A program made the translations under genes and the position numbers. Shown here piece after piece: positions 1-11,700 of a stretch of DNA of 64,000 nucleotides (its first letter is position 1; each line of letters begins with the position of its first letter). This stretch comes from Euglena gracilis (taxonomy: Eukaryota > Euglenida > Euglenophyceae > Euglenales): the NCBI GenBank assembly GCA_039621445.1, contig CP154957.1, forward strand, positions 62,001-126,000, in the 5' to 3' direction. The notes beneath the pieces are model-generated. The model saw only the letters and a program-made list of their open reading frames with translations, did no database searches and was not told where the DNA came from.

Positions 1-1019
1 TTCTTCTTCTTCTTCTTCTTCTTCTTCTTTGGTTATCTTTGCTCTTCAGTTCTTCATTCTCTGTTCCAGGTGGCCATTGAAGGCAATTTCATGGGTTTCA
101 CTGAACGGCTAGATGACGAGTTCATTAAAGCACTGCAGTTCACAGATCCTCACACCCAGGTGTCTCCTGCAGCATTGCCGACATCATCATTATCAGCGGC
201 CACAGGAGCTGCATAATATTTTTGCTGTCTATTGTTAACAACTCGAACATTTCAAAGAGGATTTGCTTTTCCTGTCTGTCATTGGAGGAGGAGGTTCTCA
301 AGCATTTGTACCTTGTTTCCATAACATCCCGAAATATTGGCGGCATTTGTGATCCAAGCAAATGAAAAAGATTCGAGCAACAAGAAGATTAAGAGGAAGG
401 AGCCACACAAATTATATGGGGCCAATATTTTGAGAATTTGGGGCTTTCATCCCCGGGTTGGCCCGGGGGGGGGAGGGGGGGGGAGGGGACAGGTCCCCCC
501 CAAGGGGCAGGGGGTTGGGTTGAGTGGATACCCCAGGTTTGCAAGGTTTATTTTCGCCATGAAGCCCGAAAAAGGCCAAAAATTGAAAAAAACTTTGCCC
601 CCAAATTGATTCCCAAAAAGTGGTTCCCCGGACTCCCCTCCCCCTCTCTGGTCTTAAAGAGAATCCCTGGACAAGGCGCTGGAACGTCTTTAGGCAGTTT
701 TTTTTCCACGTTTGTGTTCCGTTTCCCTCACAAACCAAGAGTGGCCATGGATTAACTGCTTTCCAAAAAGAGTGACTGACTAATTTTTCGAAGAGTAAAG
801 GGGCCACCCCTTCCCACAGCCTGGTCGGGGATCGATAAAAAATTGGACGGGAGGGGTTCCGGATTCGGATTCCCATCCATTTGGTTTTTGGTACATTTGG
901 AATCGGGAAATCCTGGCAAAAGACACCACGGAATTGGAGTGTTTAAAGGAGGCACTTCAGGTGATACGGTCCAGATCAGTCAAATTTGCTTAATCACTGG
1001 CCGTCTTGTTGCTGCGCCC

Positions 1020-1850
1020 CACGGCTTTGTATTTTTTTGTTTTGTGTTGCAATGGAGTTTGTCATCCTCCGGGGGGGGTTTGTCAACAAAAAAAACAAAT
1101 GGCAAACAAAGAAAAAAATAAATTTTGTTTTTTTTCTTAGTTTGCCTCATTGTTTTTTTTGGTTTTTGGGTTGATTTTCGGTGTCGTTTTGGGTTTTTGG
1201 TTTTTTTCTGCTTTTTGGTTCTTTCTCTTTTGGGTTTGGTTTTTTGGTTTTGGTTTTTTTGTTTTTTTGGTTTTTTTTGGTTGGTTTTTGGTTTTTTTTG
1301 GTTGATTGATTCTGGTTTGGAGTGCTTTTTGTTTTTTCTGGGGTTTTGGGTTTTGGGGGTGCTGTTTCTTGCTTTGGGGTGTTGACCCTCTTTGGTTGGT
1401 TTGGGTTTTCGGGGGGTTTTTTTTCCTTTGTTTCGCATTCAAAGAGGATTTGCTTTTGTTTGTTTGGGGGGGTTTGGTTTGTACCTTGTTCGAATTTTTG
1501 GCGGCATTTTCTTTAAGAGGGGGAAATTATATGCTTTTTTTTTTTCATTATCACAGGTTGGCTGGGTAGGTGGCTACTGATGTTCTCTGAGTGGACTCTG
1601 TATGATGGAGTGTGCATGATGACTGCGGCGGGGGGGGGGTGGGGGGGGGGGGGGGGGGGGGGGGGGGGTGCCGGGGGGGGGCTTTTTTTTTTGGGTTTGG
1701 TCCTGGGGGGGGAATTGGGGTGTGGTAGGTGGGTGGTTTTTTCTTTTTTTTGCTGTGACTGGATGGGGGGGGTTTTTGGTGGGGTTTTTTTTTTTGTGTG
1801 GGGGCGTGGGGGGTTTTTTATTGTGGTCAATTTCCTTTGGATCCAGAGTG
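1020..1850. repeat. T/G-homopolymer-rich block present only in arm A
   Basis: In arm B the equivalent place (about 41.83-41.65 kb) holds an ordinary C/G-block repeat with GTGACTGACTGG motifs. Here it is replaced by long T and G runs. At 1437-1525 it contains a distorted echo of 250-345 (CAAAGAGGATTTGCTTTT, TTTGTACCTTGTT, TTGGCGGCATTT). It reads like error-rich sequence. Any open frames in it are meaningless. Confidence 0.6.
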
Positions 1851-4800
1851 GCCGACCCTCGGGGGGGGATAGTGACTGACTGGTTTCCTGAAAAAAGTGA
1901 CTGACGGTTTTTTCGGAAAGTGGAGTGACCCCCCGGGGGTCGGTAAAAAATTGTATGGTCCAGATCAGGCTTGTGCTTAGTCGGGTGGCCCACCCCACGG
2001 GGGGGGGGGTGCTAGGGGCAGGCACCCAAGTGCACCCATCACGGGGGGGGGGGGCCCGGCGCCGAAGGTGCCGGGGGCGGAAAAGGCTATTTCAATGAAA
2101 ATTTTCTGTCCCCCGGATCCCCCCTGGGGAATGTGCCTGCACACTAGGGGCAGGCACCCTAAAGCACCCACCCACCCCTCCCCCCTCAGTCGGTAAGCAC
2201 AAGCCTGGTCCAGATGATGTGATGCCTCTTTCCGATGGAACGCCCTTTTTACAAACACTGTCTGACTGGATGCTTTCAATGATTTTTGGTGTTGCATTTT
2301 TATTTTATTATTTGGTCTGTTGTTCTGGGTCGTGTTGTCCACAGGGCTACGTGGAACGGCTGGCAGATGAGCCTTACATGATGGACGTCCTTGAACGGGT
2401 TTTCCATTACTACAAGTCCCGCGACCTGCAGAAACACGCTGCCCGTATGGCAGCAAGGATTTTGGATCATCTGTATTACCGCAGGTGTGCATTGAAAGTG
2501 GCCCATGTCAAACCCTGGGATTGTGTTTCAGACTGTGGCACTGGCAACATTGGATGGGCGGTCCGCAACTGAATTCCTCAGGCAAAACGATCACGTCAAG
2601 ATGTTGGCGAAGCAGCGGATTCAGACAGACCAGCGGCGCCGCAAGTTGAAGAAGCAGGATGAGGAAGAGGAGGGCAAGAACCTGTGATGATTGAAGGGCC
2701 CTTGATTTTTGATGGCAAGATGGGTGATGAGCAAGTCTCTTTTTAAAACCGTCGCGCCCATACCATTGCTTAACACCTGTCCCCCCTGTGGGGGGTTATC
2801 CCTGGGAGGTTTTTACAAGTGGGACCGACCACGGCTCACCCCCCGTCGCTGCCTCACATTTCATCTTTTGTTTTGCGTTCACCAAGAAAATTGTGTTCAC
2901 CAACGTCTTTTGAACACAAAGTGGATGTCTGGTCCGGACCATAGATTCCCTTAACACCTGTGTGACCCCTCTCCCCGGGGGTTTTGAGAAGGGGTGGGCA
3001 GGGGGGGCCTGGGAAAAAGTACCCAGCCCCCCCCGCCCCCGGGGCCACTGAGTAAACCTAAACCCCCGCAGGTCTTCAATTTCGATTCCGGGCGTCGCCC
3101 GACCGGCTTGAATTCCCCAGGGACACAGGTGCTTGGGGAAGAAGAGGGACTCTGGCCGCCGCCGAGGCTGCCCAGGCAGAGGCGGAGGGTGGCGAAGGGG
3201 AGCAAGGTGGTGAAGAGGTGTGGAGGGGGGCCAGTCTCCCCCAAGGCTGAATTTCACAGGGTGGCCAACCCCACCTCGGGGGCTGGGTTCAATGCAAGAA
3301 GGGTGCCCGGTTTTAGGTGGGGGATGCCCCTCCTTGATGGCCGCACCACCCTTCGGACTGACCAAGGCTGTACGGGATTCCCCTATCGTGGTTGGGAAGC
3401 CTGTCGGTGGAAGGTTGTGGGGGCAGGCACTACAAGGCACTCCCGATCCGACCCCCCCCCCCGGGGGGGGAAGGTAGGGCACACGTCCAAAATTGCCCTA
3501 ACACAGACCCTGGGGGCCAAAAATGGCCTATTTTCATTGTGCCTGGGCAGGCCGAAATCCAAATCCGGAGCCAGAAATGGCCTATTTTCAAAGGAATGTG
3601 CAGGCTGAAATCCGACCCCCCCTCGGGGGGGGGGGGGTAGTGCCTGCTGGGCAGGCACCCCAAGGCGCTCCGGACCCCCCCGGGTTGGTAAAAATAAACA
3701 GCCTGGTAGGGGGGGGTAAGGTGGGGGGTCTGACCCCCCCAGGTGTGGGAGGGGTGTCTGGACCCCTCATCCCCTCCTTCCGGTGCTGTGCTGGAGAATG
3801 AGCAAAAAAGCCTTTTCCCCTCGCTCTCGAGGGTATCGCCCATTTTTTGATGTTTTGGTGTTTTCCACATGAAAAATGTTCAAAATTTCAAAAAGGAGCA
3901 TTTTTCAAAGAGAAAAATCAGGGATTTTCCAACAATTTTGGCGTGGTAGTTGGAGGGACCCCACCCCTGGGGGGGGTTCCAACCAGCCAGCACCTTCCAG
4001 GCTGCGGACCCCCCCCCCCGGGGTCTGCTGAAATAAAGTTCGGACCAGCCTGGCCAAGCCGGGCTGGACCAAAAAATGGCGCAAAAGGTCGAAAATTTTG
4101 GAAAAGGGTCAGAAATGGCCAAAGACAGCCATTTGGGGTCGTTTTGGAGGGTTCACCTCAAATTTGCTGAAAAATGGGTATTTTTTGGGTACCTGCCAGG
4201 TCCGTCCGAGCCGGCCAGACCCCCCCCCCTCTGGACCCCCACCCTCGGGGGGGGGGGGGTCCACCAGCACCTTTTTCCAGCCGGCCCGCCCATGTCAGCT
4301 TCAAGGTAGGAGGGGGGTCCGACCCCACCCTTTCCTTCGTGCTGGGGGGGGGGGTCCAAATGCTTCCCTACGTCCCTGGGAGGGTCGACCCCACTGGGAG
4401 GTGGGGAGTCGTAAATGGAGAGAAGGGAAGAATGATTGAGGATAATTGCAAAACAGGATCAGAGGATGGTTGTGGTTGCCGAGGTAAGAAATCAAGTCCT
4501 GAGCTTTAAAGTAAACAACATTTGTTGTTGTGCTGGTTGCGATGAAAGAAAGTACATTTTTTCTTGCAAACTTTTCATTTATTCCACTATTTCAAAACCT
4601 GTTGTTTCCCTATCTCTGATTTTTTTTAAACAGAATGTCAGGAAGCAGTGCCTGGTTGCAGGAATTTCACCCAAAAGTTGTTGAAACGCCTTACGACATC
4701 CCATTTGTTGTGGTGTGCTCGTTTTCTCCAGGATTATGAAGAAAGCCGATGGAAGGCGTGTGGTGAAGATCACCCAGCAGCCATGGGGGGGGTGTGGCAG

Positions 4801-5205
4801 CCTCTCTGACTCTATGAACAAGTGCATGGCCACTATTCTCAAATACGGGGATGAAAAGGTATTTTATTTTTGTGCTGTTGGTTGAAGTCAAACAAAAAAA
4901 AAATGACATGGGAATCACCTTAAACAAGTTGAAAAAAACACATTTTTTGATGTTTGGGTGGATTGGCCCCGGTCAAGGATGCCAGATTTTTCCCCAAAGT
5001 GGACCTTTAAAAGTGTGGGCATTTTTTTTAAAACCATTTTGCTTGTATTTTTTGTTGAGTGTACTGGGCAAGAATTTTTTTCATGGGTGCCTGGTCTGTC
5101 TTACCGTCTGAAAGCCTTCTCCCCCTTTGTCAGACAATGCTAACGGGGGGGGTGGGGGCGCACACGGTGGGTTTGGTGCCCATTTCCACGACCACTGTTG
5201 CTCAG

Positions 5206-5375
5206 GCCAAAGCCCGAGCTGTGCAAGGTGTACCACCTCGCCCCACGACCAGTACACCCAGGCCCGAGACATCATCCTCATGTCTCACATCCACGAGATC
5301 GTGCCTCCGCCAGCCCCACCTTCCAGATTCTGTTCACCGCGCTCTGGCACAGATGGGAATGGCTGCTTCCGCCTG
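5206..5375 (+). pseudogene. eIF3c exon 13, arm A copy, frame-broken
   Basis: It aligns to 38163-37983 but is 170 rather than 181 bp. Compared with the intact copy it lacks 5 bp at the ALM codons, 2 bp in ALHDQ, 1 bp in EIVAS, 1 bp in LFNRA and 2 bp in the last codons (AFRL). No reading frame spans it. Acceptor CTCAG and donor GTGTGC are kept. Several of the losses are in runs of identical bases, a pattern that long-read error would also give. Confidence 0.8.
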
Positions 5376-5739
5376 GTGTGCTTTATTTGCCTTGGGAAAA
5401 ACATGGGGGCGGCCACAGAGTCTCGAGGGCAAAAAATTTTATAAAATGTATTTTTTCAAATAAAACAGAAACATGAATGAAGGTCTGCATGATCATTAAT
5501 TCCACACTGAGCACACTTATGGTATCACAATGTCTTCAAAAGATTTTCACGATAACTGCAGGATCCTGACAAGCATCCACATCGCAGAAAATTACAAAAA
5601 ACACCGACATTTTGTTCCGCTGGTGATCAGAAACCCACATTCGATGAGGACGCTAGCTGGCCATGCTGGTTGCTTTTTTATAATTCTTTCTGGCTGAACG
5701 AATTGATGCAGCTGTGGCAAGGCAGCGATCTTTTCTGAG

Positions 5740-8700
5740 CGGATGGTGCAGTTGTTTCCGAGCCACTGGGGGCGTCGGCTGCAGTGTGCCGTGCCCTTGG
5801 TTTGGGGTAGGGGTGGTGCCGAGGACGAGCCTCTCAAAGAATTGGAAGAGTTCGACATGCTCCCACACCTGAATGATGCGTGTGTGGGAGTGTGGGTGCT
5901 GGTCTAGCTTTGTACGTGGTTCCGTTCAGTCCCCCCCCCACTTCCACAAGGCGCCACCGGTCCCACGGATCCCACCGGATCCCACCGGATCCCACCGGAT
6001 CCCACCGGTGCAGCTTTGGGGTTCCGGACCCCAACCACCCCACCGGCTCCCCCATCCTTTTTTCATGACAGATTTTTTTGATTGGTCGGCTGAGAAGAAT
6101 CTGTCCGGGGAATTTTGCAGCAGCCACCAGGACAAGGATTGACTTGCGGCCTTTTTTGCTGGCTGAAAGCAGCTTTTTGCACGGCCAGCTGGATTTTGGC
6201 ACTGAATTGAAAACTGGCAGCATGGATGACTTTTGGCTGCTTCTGGCTGATTTTTGCACTTGCTTTTGGCCACTTCTGATGCTGTTTTCCACTTTTGCGG
6301 CCCTTGGTTTGTGGGTGGGTTGGTACAGGTGTGCCGTGCGGTGATTGGTGCCTCAAAATGACATGCTCCCACACTGAAATGATGTGTGTTTGTGTAGCTT
6401 TTTGTCCGTGGTTCCGTTCAGTCCCCCCCCACCAAAAAATTGTGCCCAGTTGCCCAGGCGTGTCAACAGGTTCCTTCCCCCCACCACCCCACCAAAAAAA
6501 AACTGCCCATCGCAGCAAAAATTGGCAAAAATTGCTTTCTTTGCCCTTTTTTTGGGAAGAAATGAACCCGATGTGATGGCGATGATTCTCCCCCAAGTTT
6601 ATTCACTCCGAGTCTCTTTCTTGCCTATTTTTTCAAAACAGTTTTTGAATTGATTTTTTTTTTGCCAAGCGAATGGTGGTCTGGCTGGGGGAATTGGCGG
6701 TGCAGCCAGGTTGCATGGCCCTGATAAGCCACAAGGATGTCTGGATTAAGCACGTTTCGGCTGACGGCCTTGGGTGATTTCAGCTCCACCGCTGAGTGGC
6801 ACAAATGAAAAGCGGGGGCAGCCAGGGGATGGGGGGATGGGGCGAGACTGCCGCAGGGTGGTGGCAGCTGTGGGGATGGATGATGATTTGAAACTTGCCT
6901 GTTTGGCTGATGCGCTGATGCTTGCTTGTGTGTTGCTGACGGTGCGGTTGTTTCTGAGCAACTGGGGGCGTCGGTTGCAGTGTGCCGTGCCCTTGGTTTG
7001 GGGTAGGGGTGGTGCCGAAGGACGAGCCTCTCAAAGAATTGGAAGGGTTCGACATGCTCCCACACCTGAATGATGCGTGTGTGGGAGTGTGGGTGCTGGG
7101 CTAGCTTTGTCCGTGGTTCCGTTCAGTCCCCCCCACTTCCACAAAAAATTGTGCCATCCGCTGTTGCGGCCAGGCGTGTCAACAGGCTTCCTTCCCCCAC
7201 CCAGCCCGAAAAAAAACTGCCCATCGCAAGCTGGTAGCAAAAATTGGCAACAGGGAGGTGCATTTGCTTTCTTTTGCCTTCTTTTGGGAAGAAATGAACC
7301 CGATGTGATGGCGATGATTCTCCCCCAAGTTTATTCACTCCGAGTCTCCTTTCTTGCCTATTTTTTCAAAACAGTTTTTGAATTGATTTTTTTTTTGCCA
7401 AGCGAATTGGTGGTCTGGCTGGGGGCAGGGCAGCAGGGCCACCAGGGGGAATTGGCGGTGCAGCCAGGTGGCTGGCCCTGATAAGCCACAAGGATGTCTG
7501 GATTAAGCACGTTTCGGCTGACGGCCTTGGGTGATTTCAGCTCCACCGCTGAGTGGCACAAATGAAAAGCGGGGGCAGCCAGGGGATGGGGGGATGGGGC
7601 GAGACTGCCGCAGGGTGGTGGCAGCTGTGGGGATGGATGATGATTTGAAACTTGCCTGTTTGGCTGATGCGCTGATGCTAGCTGGTGTATTGCGGTGCTG
7701 TTGTTTCCGAGCCACTGGGGGCGTCGGTTGCAGTGTGCCGTGCCCTTGGTTTGGGGTAGGGGTGGTTCCGAAAGACGAGACTCTCAAAGAATTGGAAGGG
7801 TTCGACATGCTCCCACACCTGAATGATGCGTGTGTGGGAGTGTGGGTGCTGGGCTAGCTTTGGTTCCGTTCAGTCCCCCCCACTTCCGTCCGTGTGTCCT
7901 TCCAGCAAAAGGGCCCCGCAGCAATTTTTGTGCTGGTTGCCTTCTTTTTCACCCCTTATTTGATCTCCTTTCTTTTGATTTTTTTTTTTTTCCGCGTTTT
8001 TGCGTTTTTTTTTTTGCTTTTTTGCTTGGGCCAGTTTTTGGGCGGGCTGGCCGGATCAGCTCCAGGCTGAGTTTGCCCTTGGCGATTCCGATTGGCAGCT
8101 GATTTTGAAACTGCTGTCCTTGCCTGTTTGGGTGCGGTTGTTTTTTGCTTTGCGGTTGTGTGCCATTGTACTTGCCTGGGTTCTCTCGGAGTGAATGATG
8201 CTGGGCTAGCTTTGTCCGTGGTTCCGTTCAGTCCCCCGCCCCACTTCCACCAAAAATTGTGCCGTCCGCTGTTGCGGCCAGGCGTGTCAACAGGCTTCCT
8301 TCCCCCACCCAGCCCCAAAAAAACTGCCCATCGCAAGCTGGTAGCAAAAATTGGCAACAGGGAGGTGCATTTGCTTTCTTTTGCCTTCTTTTTGGGAAGA
8401 AATGAACCCGATGTGATGGCGATGATTCTCCCCCAAGTTTATACACTCCGAGTCTCCTTTCTTGCCTATTTTTTCAAAACAGTTTTTGAATTGATTTTTT
8501 TTTTGCCAAGCGAATTGGTGGTCTGGCTGGGGGCAGGGCAGCAGGGCCACCAGGGGGAATTGGCGGTGCAGCCAGGTGGCTGGCCCTGATAAGCCACAAG
8601 GATGTCTGGATTAAGCACGTTTCGGCTGACGGCCTTGGGTGATTTCAGCTCCACCGCTGAGTGGCACAAATGAAAAGCGGTGGCAGCTGGGGGGATGGGG

Positions 8701-11700
8701 CGAGACTGCCGCAGGGTGGTGGCAGCTGTGGGGATGGATGATGATTTGAAACTTGCCTGTTTGGCTGATGCGCTGATGCTTGCTTGTGTGTTGCTGACAG
8801 TGCGGTTGTTTCTGAGCCACTGGGGGTGTCGGTTGCAGTGTGCCGTGCCCTTGGTTTGGGGTAGGGGTGGTGCCGAAGGACGAGCCTCTCAAAGAATTGG
8901 AAGGGTTCGACATGCTCCCACACCTGAATGATGCGTGTGTGGGAGTGTGGGTGCTGGGCTAGCTTTGTCCGTGGTTCCGTTCAGTCCCCCCCACTTCCAC
9001 CAAAAATTGTGCCGTCCGCTGTTGCGGCCAGGCGTGTCAACAGGTTTCCTTCCCCCACCCAGATCAAAAAACACTGCCCATCGCAAGCTGGTAGCAAAAA
9101 TTGGCAACAGGGAGGTGCATTTGCTTTCTTTTGCCTTCTTTTTGGGAAGAAATGAACCCGATGTGATGGCGATGATTCTCCCCCAAGTTTATGCACTCCG
9201 AGTCTCCTTTCTTCCCTATTTTTTTATTATTGTTTTTGAATTGATTTTTTTTTGTTAATCGAATTGGTGGTTTGGTTTGGGGCAGGGCCACCAGGCGGGA
9301 AGTGGCGGGGCAGCCAGGTGGCTGGCCCTGATAAGCCACAAGGATGTCTGGATTAAGCACGTTTCGGCTGACGGCCTTGGGTGATTTCAGCTCCACCGCT
9401 GAGTGGCACAAATGAAAAGCGGGGGCAGCCAGGGGATGGGGGGATGGGGCGAGACTGCCGCAGGGTGGTGGCAGCTGTGGGGATGGATGATGATTTGAAA
9501 CTTGCCTGTTTGGCTGATGCGCTGATGCTTGCTTGTGTGTTGCTGACGGTGCGGTTGTTTCTGAGCCCACTGGGCGTGTCGGTTGCAGTGTGCCGTGCCC
9601 TTGGTTTGGGGTAGGTGTGTTGCCGAAGTACGAGCCTCTCAAAGAATTGGAAGGGTTCGACATGCTCCCACACCTGAATGATGCGTGTGTGGGAGTGTGG
9701 GTGCTGGGCTAGCTTTGTCCGTGGTTCCGTTCAGTCCCCCCCACTTCCACCAAAAATTGTGCCGTCCGCTGTTGCGGCCAGGCGTGTCAACAGGCTTCCT
9801 TCCCCCACCCAGCCCCCCCAAAAAAAACTGCCCATCGCAAGCTCGTAGCAAAAATTGGCAACAGGAGGTGCATTTGCTTTCTTTTGCCATCTTTTTGGGA
9901 AGAAATGAACCCGATGTGATGGCGATGATTCTCCCCCAAGTTTATTCACTCCGAGTCTGCTTCTTGCCTATTTTTTCAAAACAGTTTTTTGAATTTTTTT
10001 TTTTTGTCAAGCGAATTGGTGGTCTGGCTGGGGGCAGGGCAGCAGGGCCACCAGGGGGAATTGGCGGTGCAGCCAGGTGGCTGGCCCTGATAAGCCACAA
10101 GGATGTCTGGATTAAGCACGTTTCGGCTGACGGCCTTGGGTGATTTCAGCTCCACCGCTGAGTGGCACAAATGAAAAGCGGTGGCAGCTGGGGGGATGGG
10201 GCGAGACTGCCGCAGGGTGGTGGCAGCTGTGGGGATGGATGATGATTTGAAACTTGCCTGTTTGGCTGATGCGCTGATGCTTGCTTGTGTGTTGCTGACG
10301 GTGCGGTTGTTTCTGAGCAACTGGGGGTGTCGGTTGCAGTGTGCCGTGCCCTTGGTTTGGGGTAGGGGTGGTGCCGAAGGACGAGCCTCTCAAAGAATTG
10401 GAAGGGTTCGACATGCTCCCACGCCTGAATGATGCGTGTGTGGGAGTGTGGGTGCTGGGCTAGCTTTGTCCGTGGTTCCGTTCAGTCCCCCCCACTTCCA
10501 CCAAAAATTGTGCCATCCGCTGTTGCGGCCAGGCGTGTCAACAGGCTTCCTTCCCCCACCCAGCCCCCCCAAAAAAACTGCCCATCGCAAGCTGGGCAGT
10601 AATAGTAGTAGTAGTGGCAAAAATTGGTAACAGGGAGGTTCATTTGCTTTTTTTTGCCTTCTTTTTGGGAAGAAATGAACCCGATGTGATGGCGATGATT
10701 CTCCCCCAAGTTTATACACTCCGAGTCTGCTTACTTGCCTATTTTTTCAAAACAGTTTTTGATTTTTTTTTTTTGCCAACCGAATTGGTGGTCTGGCTGG
10801 GGGCAGGGCAGCAGGGCCACCAGGGGGAATTGGCGGTGCAGCCAGGTGGCTGGCCCTGATAAGCCACAAGGATGTCTGGATTAAGCACGTTTCGGCTGAC
10901 GGCCTTGGGTGATTTCAGCTCCACCGCTGAGTGGCACAAATGAAAAGCGGGGGCAGCCAGGGGATGGGGGGATGGGGCGAGACTGCCGCAGGGTGGTGGC
11001 AGCTGTGGGGATGGATGATGATTTGAAACTTGCCTGTTTGGCTGATGCGCTGATGCTTGCTTGTGTATTGCTGACGGTGCGGTTGTTTCTGAGCCACTGG
11101 GCGTCGGTTGCAGTGTGCCGTGCCCTTGGTTTGGGGTAGGGGTGGTGCCGAAGGACGAGCCTCTCAAAGAATTGGAAGGGTTCGACATGCTCCCACACCT
11201 GAATGATGCGTGTGTGGGAGTGTGGGTGCTGGGCTAGCTTTGTCCGTGGTTCCGTTCAGTCCCCCCCACTTCCACCAAAAATTGTGCCATCCGCTGTTGC
11301 GGCCAGGCGTGTCAACAGGCTTCCTTCCCCCACCCAGCCCCAAAAAATAAACTGCCCATCGCAAGCTGGTAGCAAAAATTGGCAGCAGGGAGGTGCATTT
11401 GCTTTCTTTTGCCTTCTTTTTGGGAAGAAATGAACCCGATGTGATGGCGATGATTCTCCCCCACTCCGAGTCTCCTTTCTTGCCTATTTTTTCAAAACAG
11501 TTTTTGAATTGATTTTTTTTTGCCAAGCGAATTGGTGGTCTGGCTGGGGGCAGGGCAGCAGGGCCACCAGGGGGAATTGGCGGTGCAGCCAGGTGGCTGG
11601 CCCTGATAAGCCACAAGGATGTCTGGATTAAGCACGTTTCGGCTGACGGCCTTGGGTGATTTCAGCTCCACCGCTGAGTGGCACAAATGAAAAGCGGGGG

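Noticed and set aside
337-450. Lys-rich plus-strand segment QANEKDSSNKKIKRKEP as an extra eIF3c exon
   Set aside because: Exon 9 (TDPHTQ) joins exon 10 (GYVERL) in phase, as in known eIF3c, and no acceptor/donor pair supports an insertion.
1125-1442. Phe/Trp/Gly-rich and Lys/Pro-rich frames
   Set aside because: Produced by T/G homopolymers in the garbled block of arm A.
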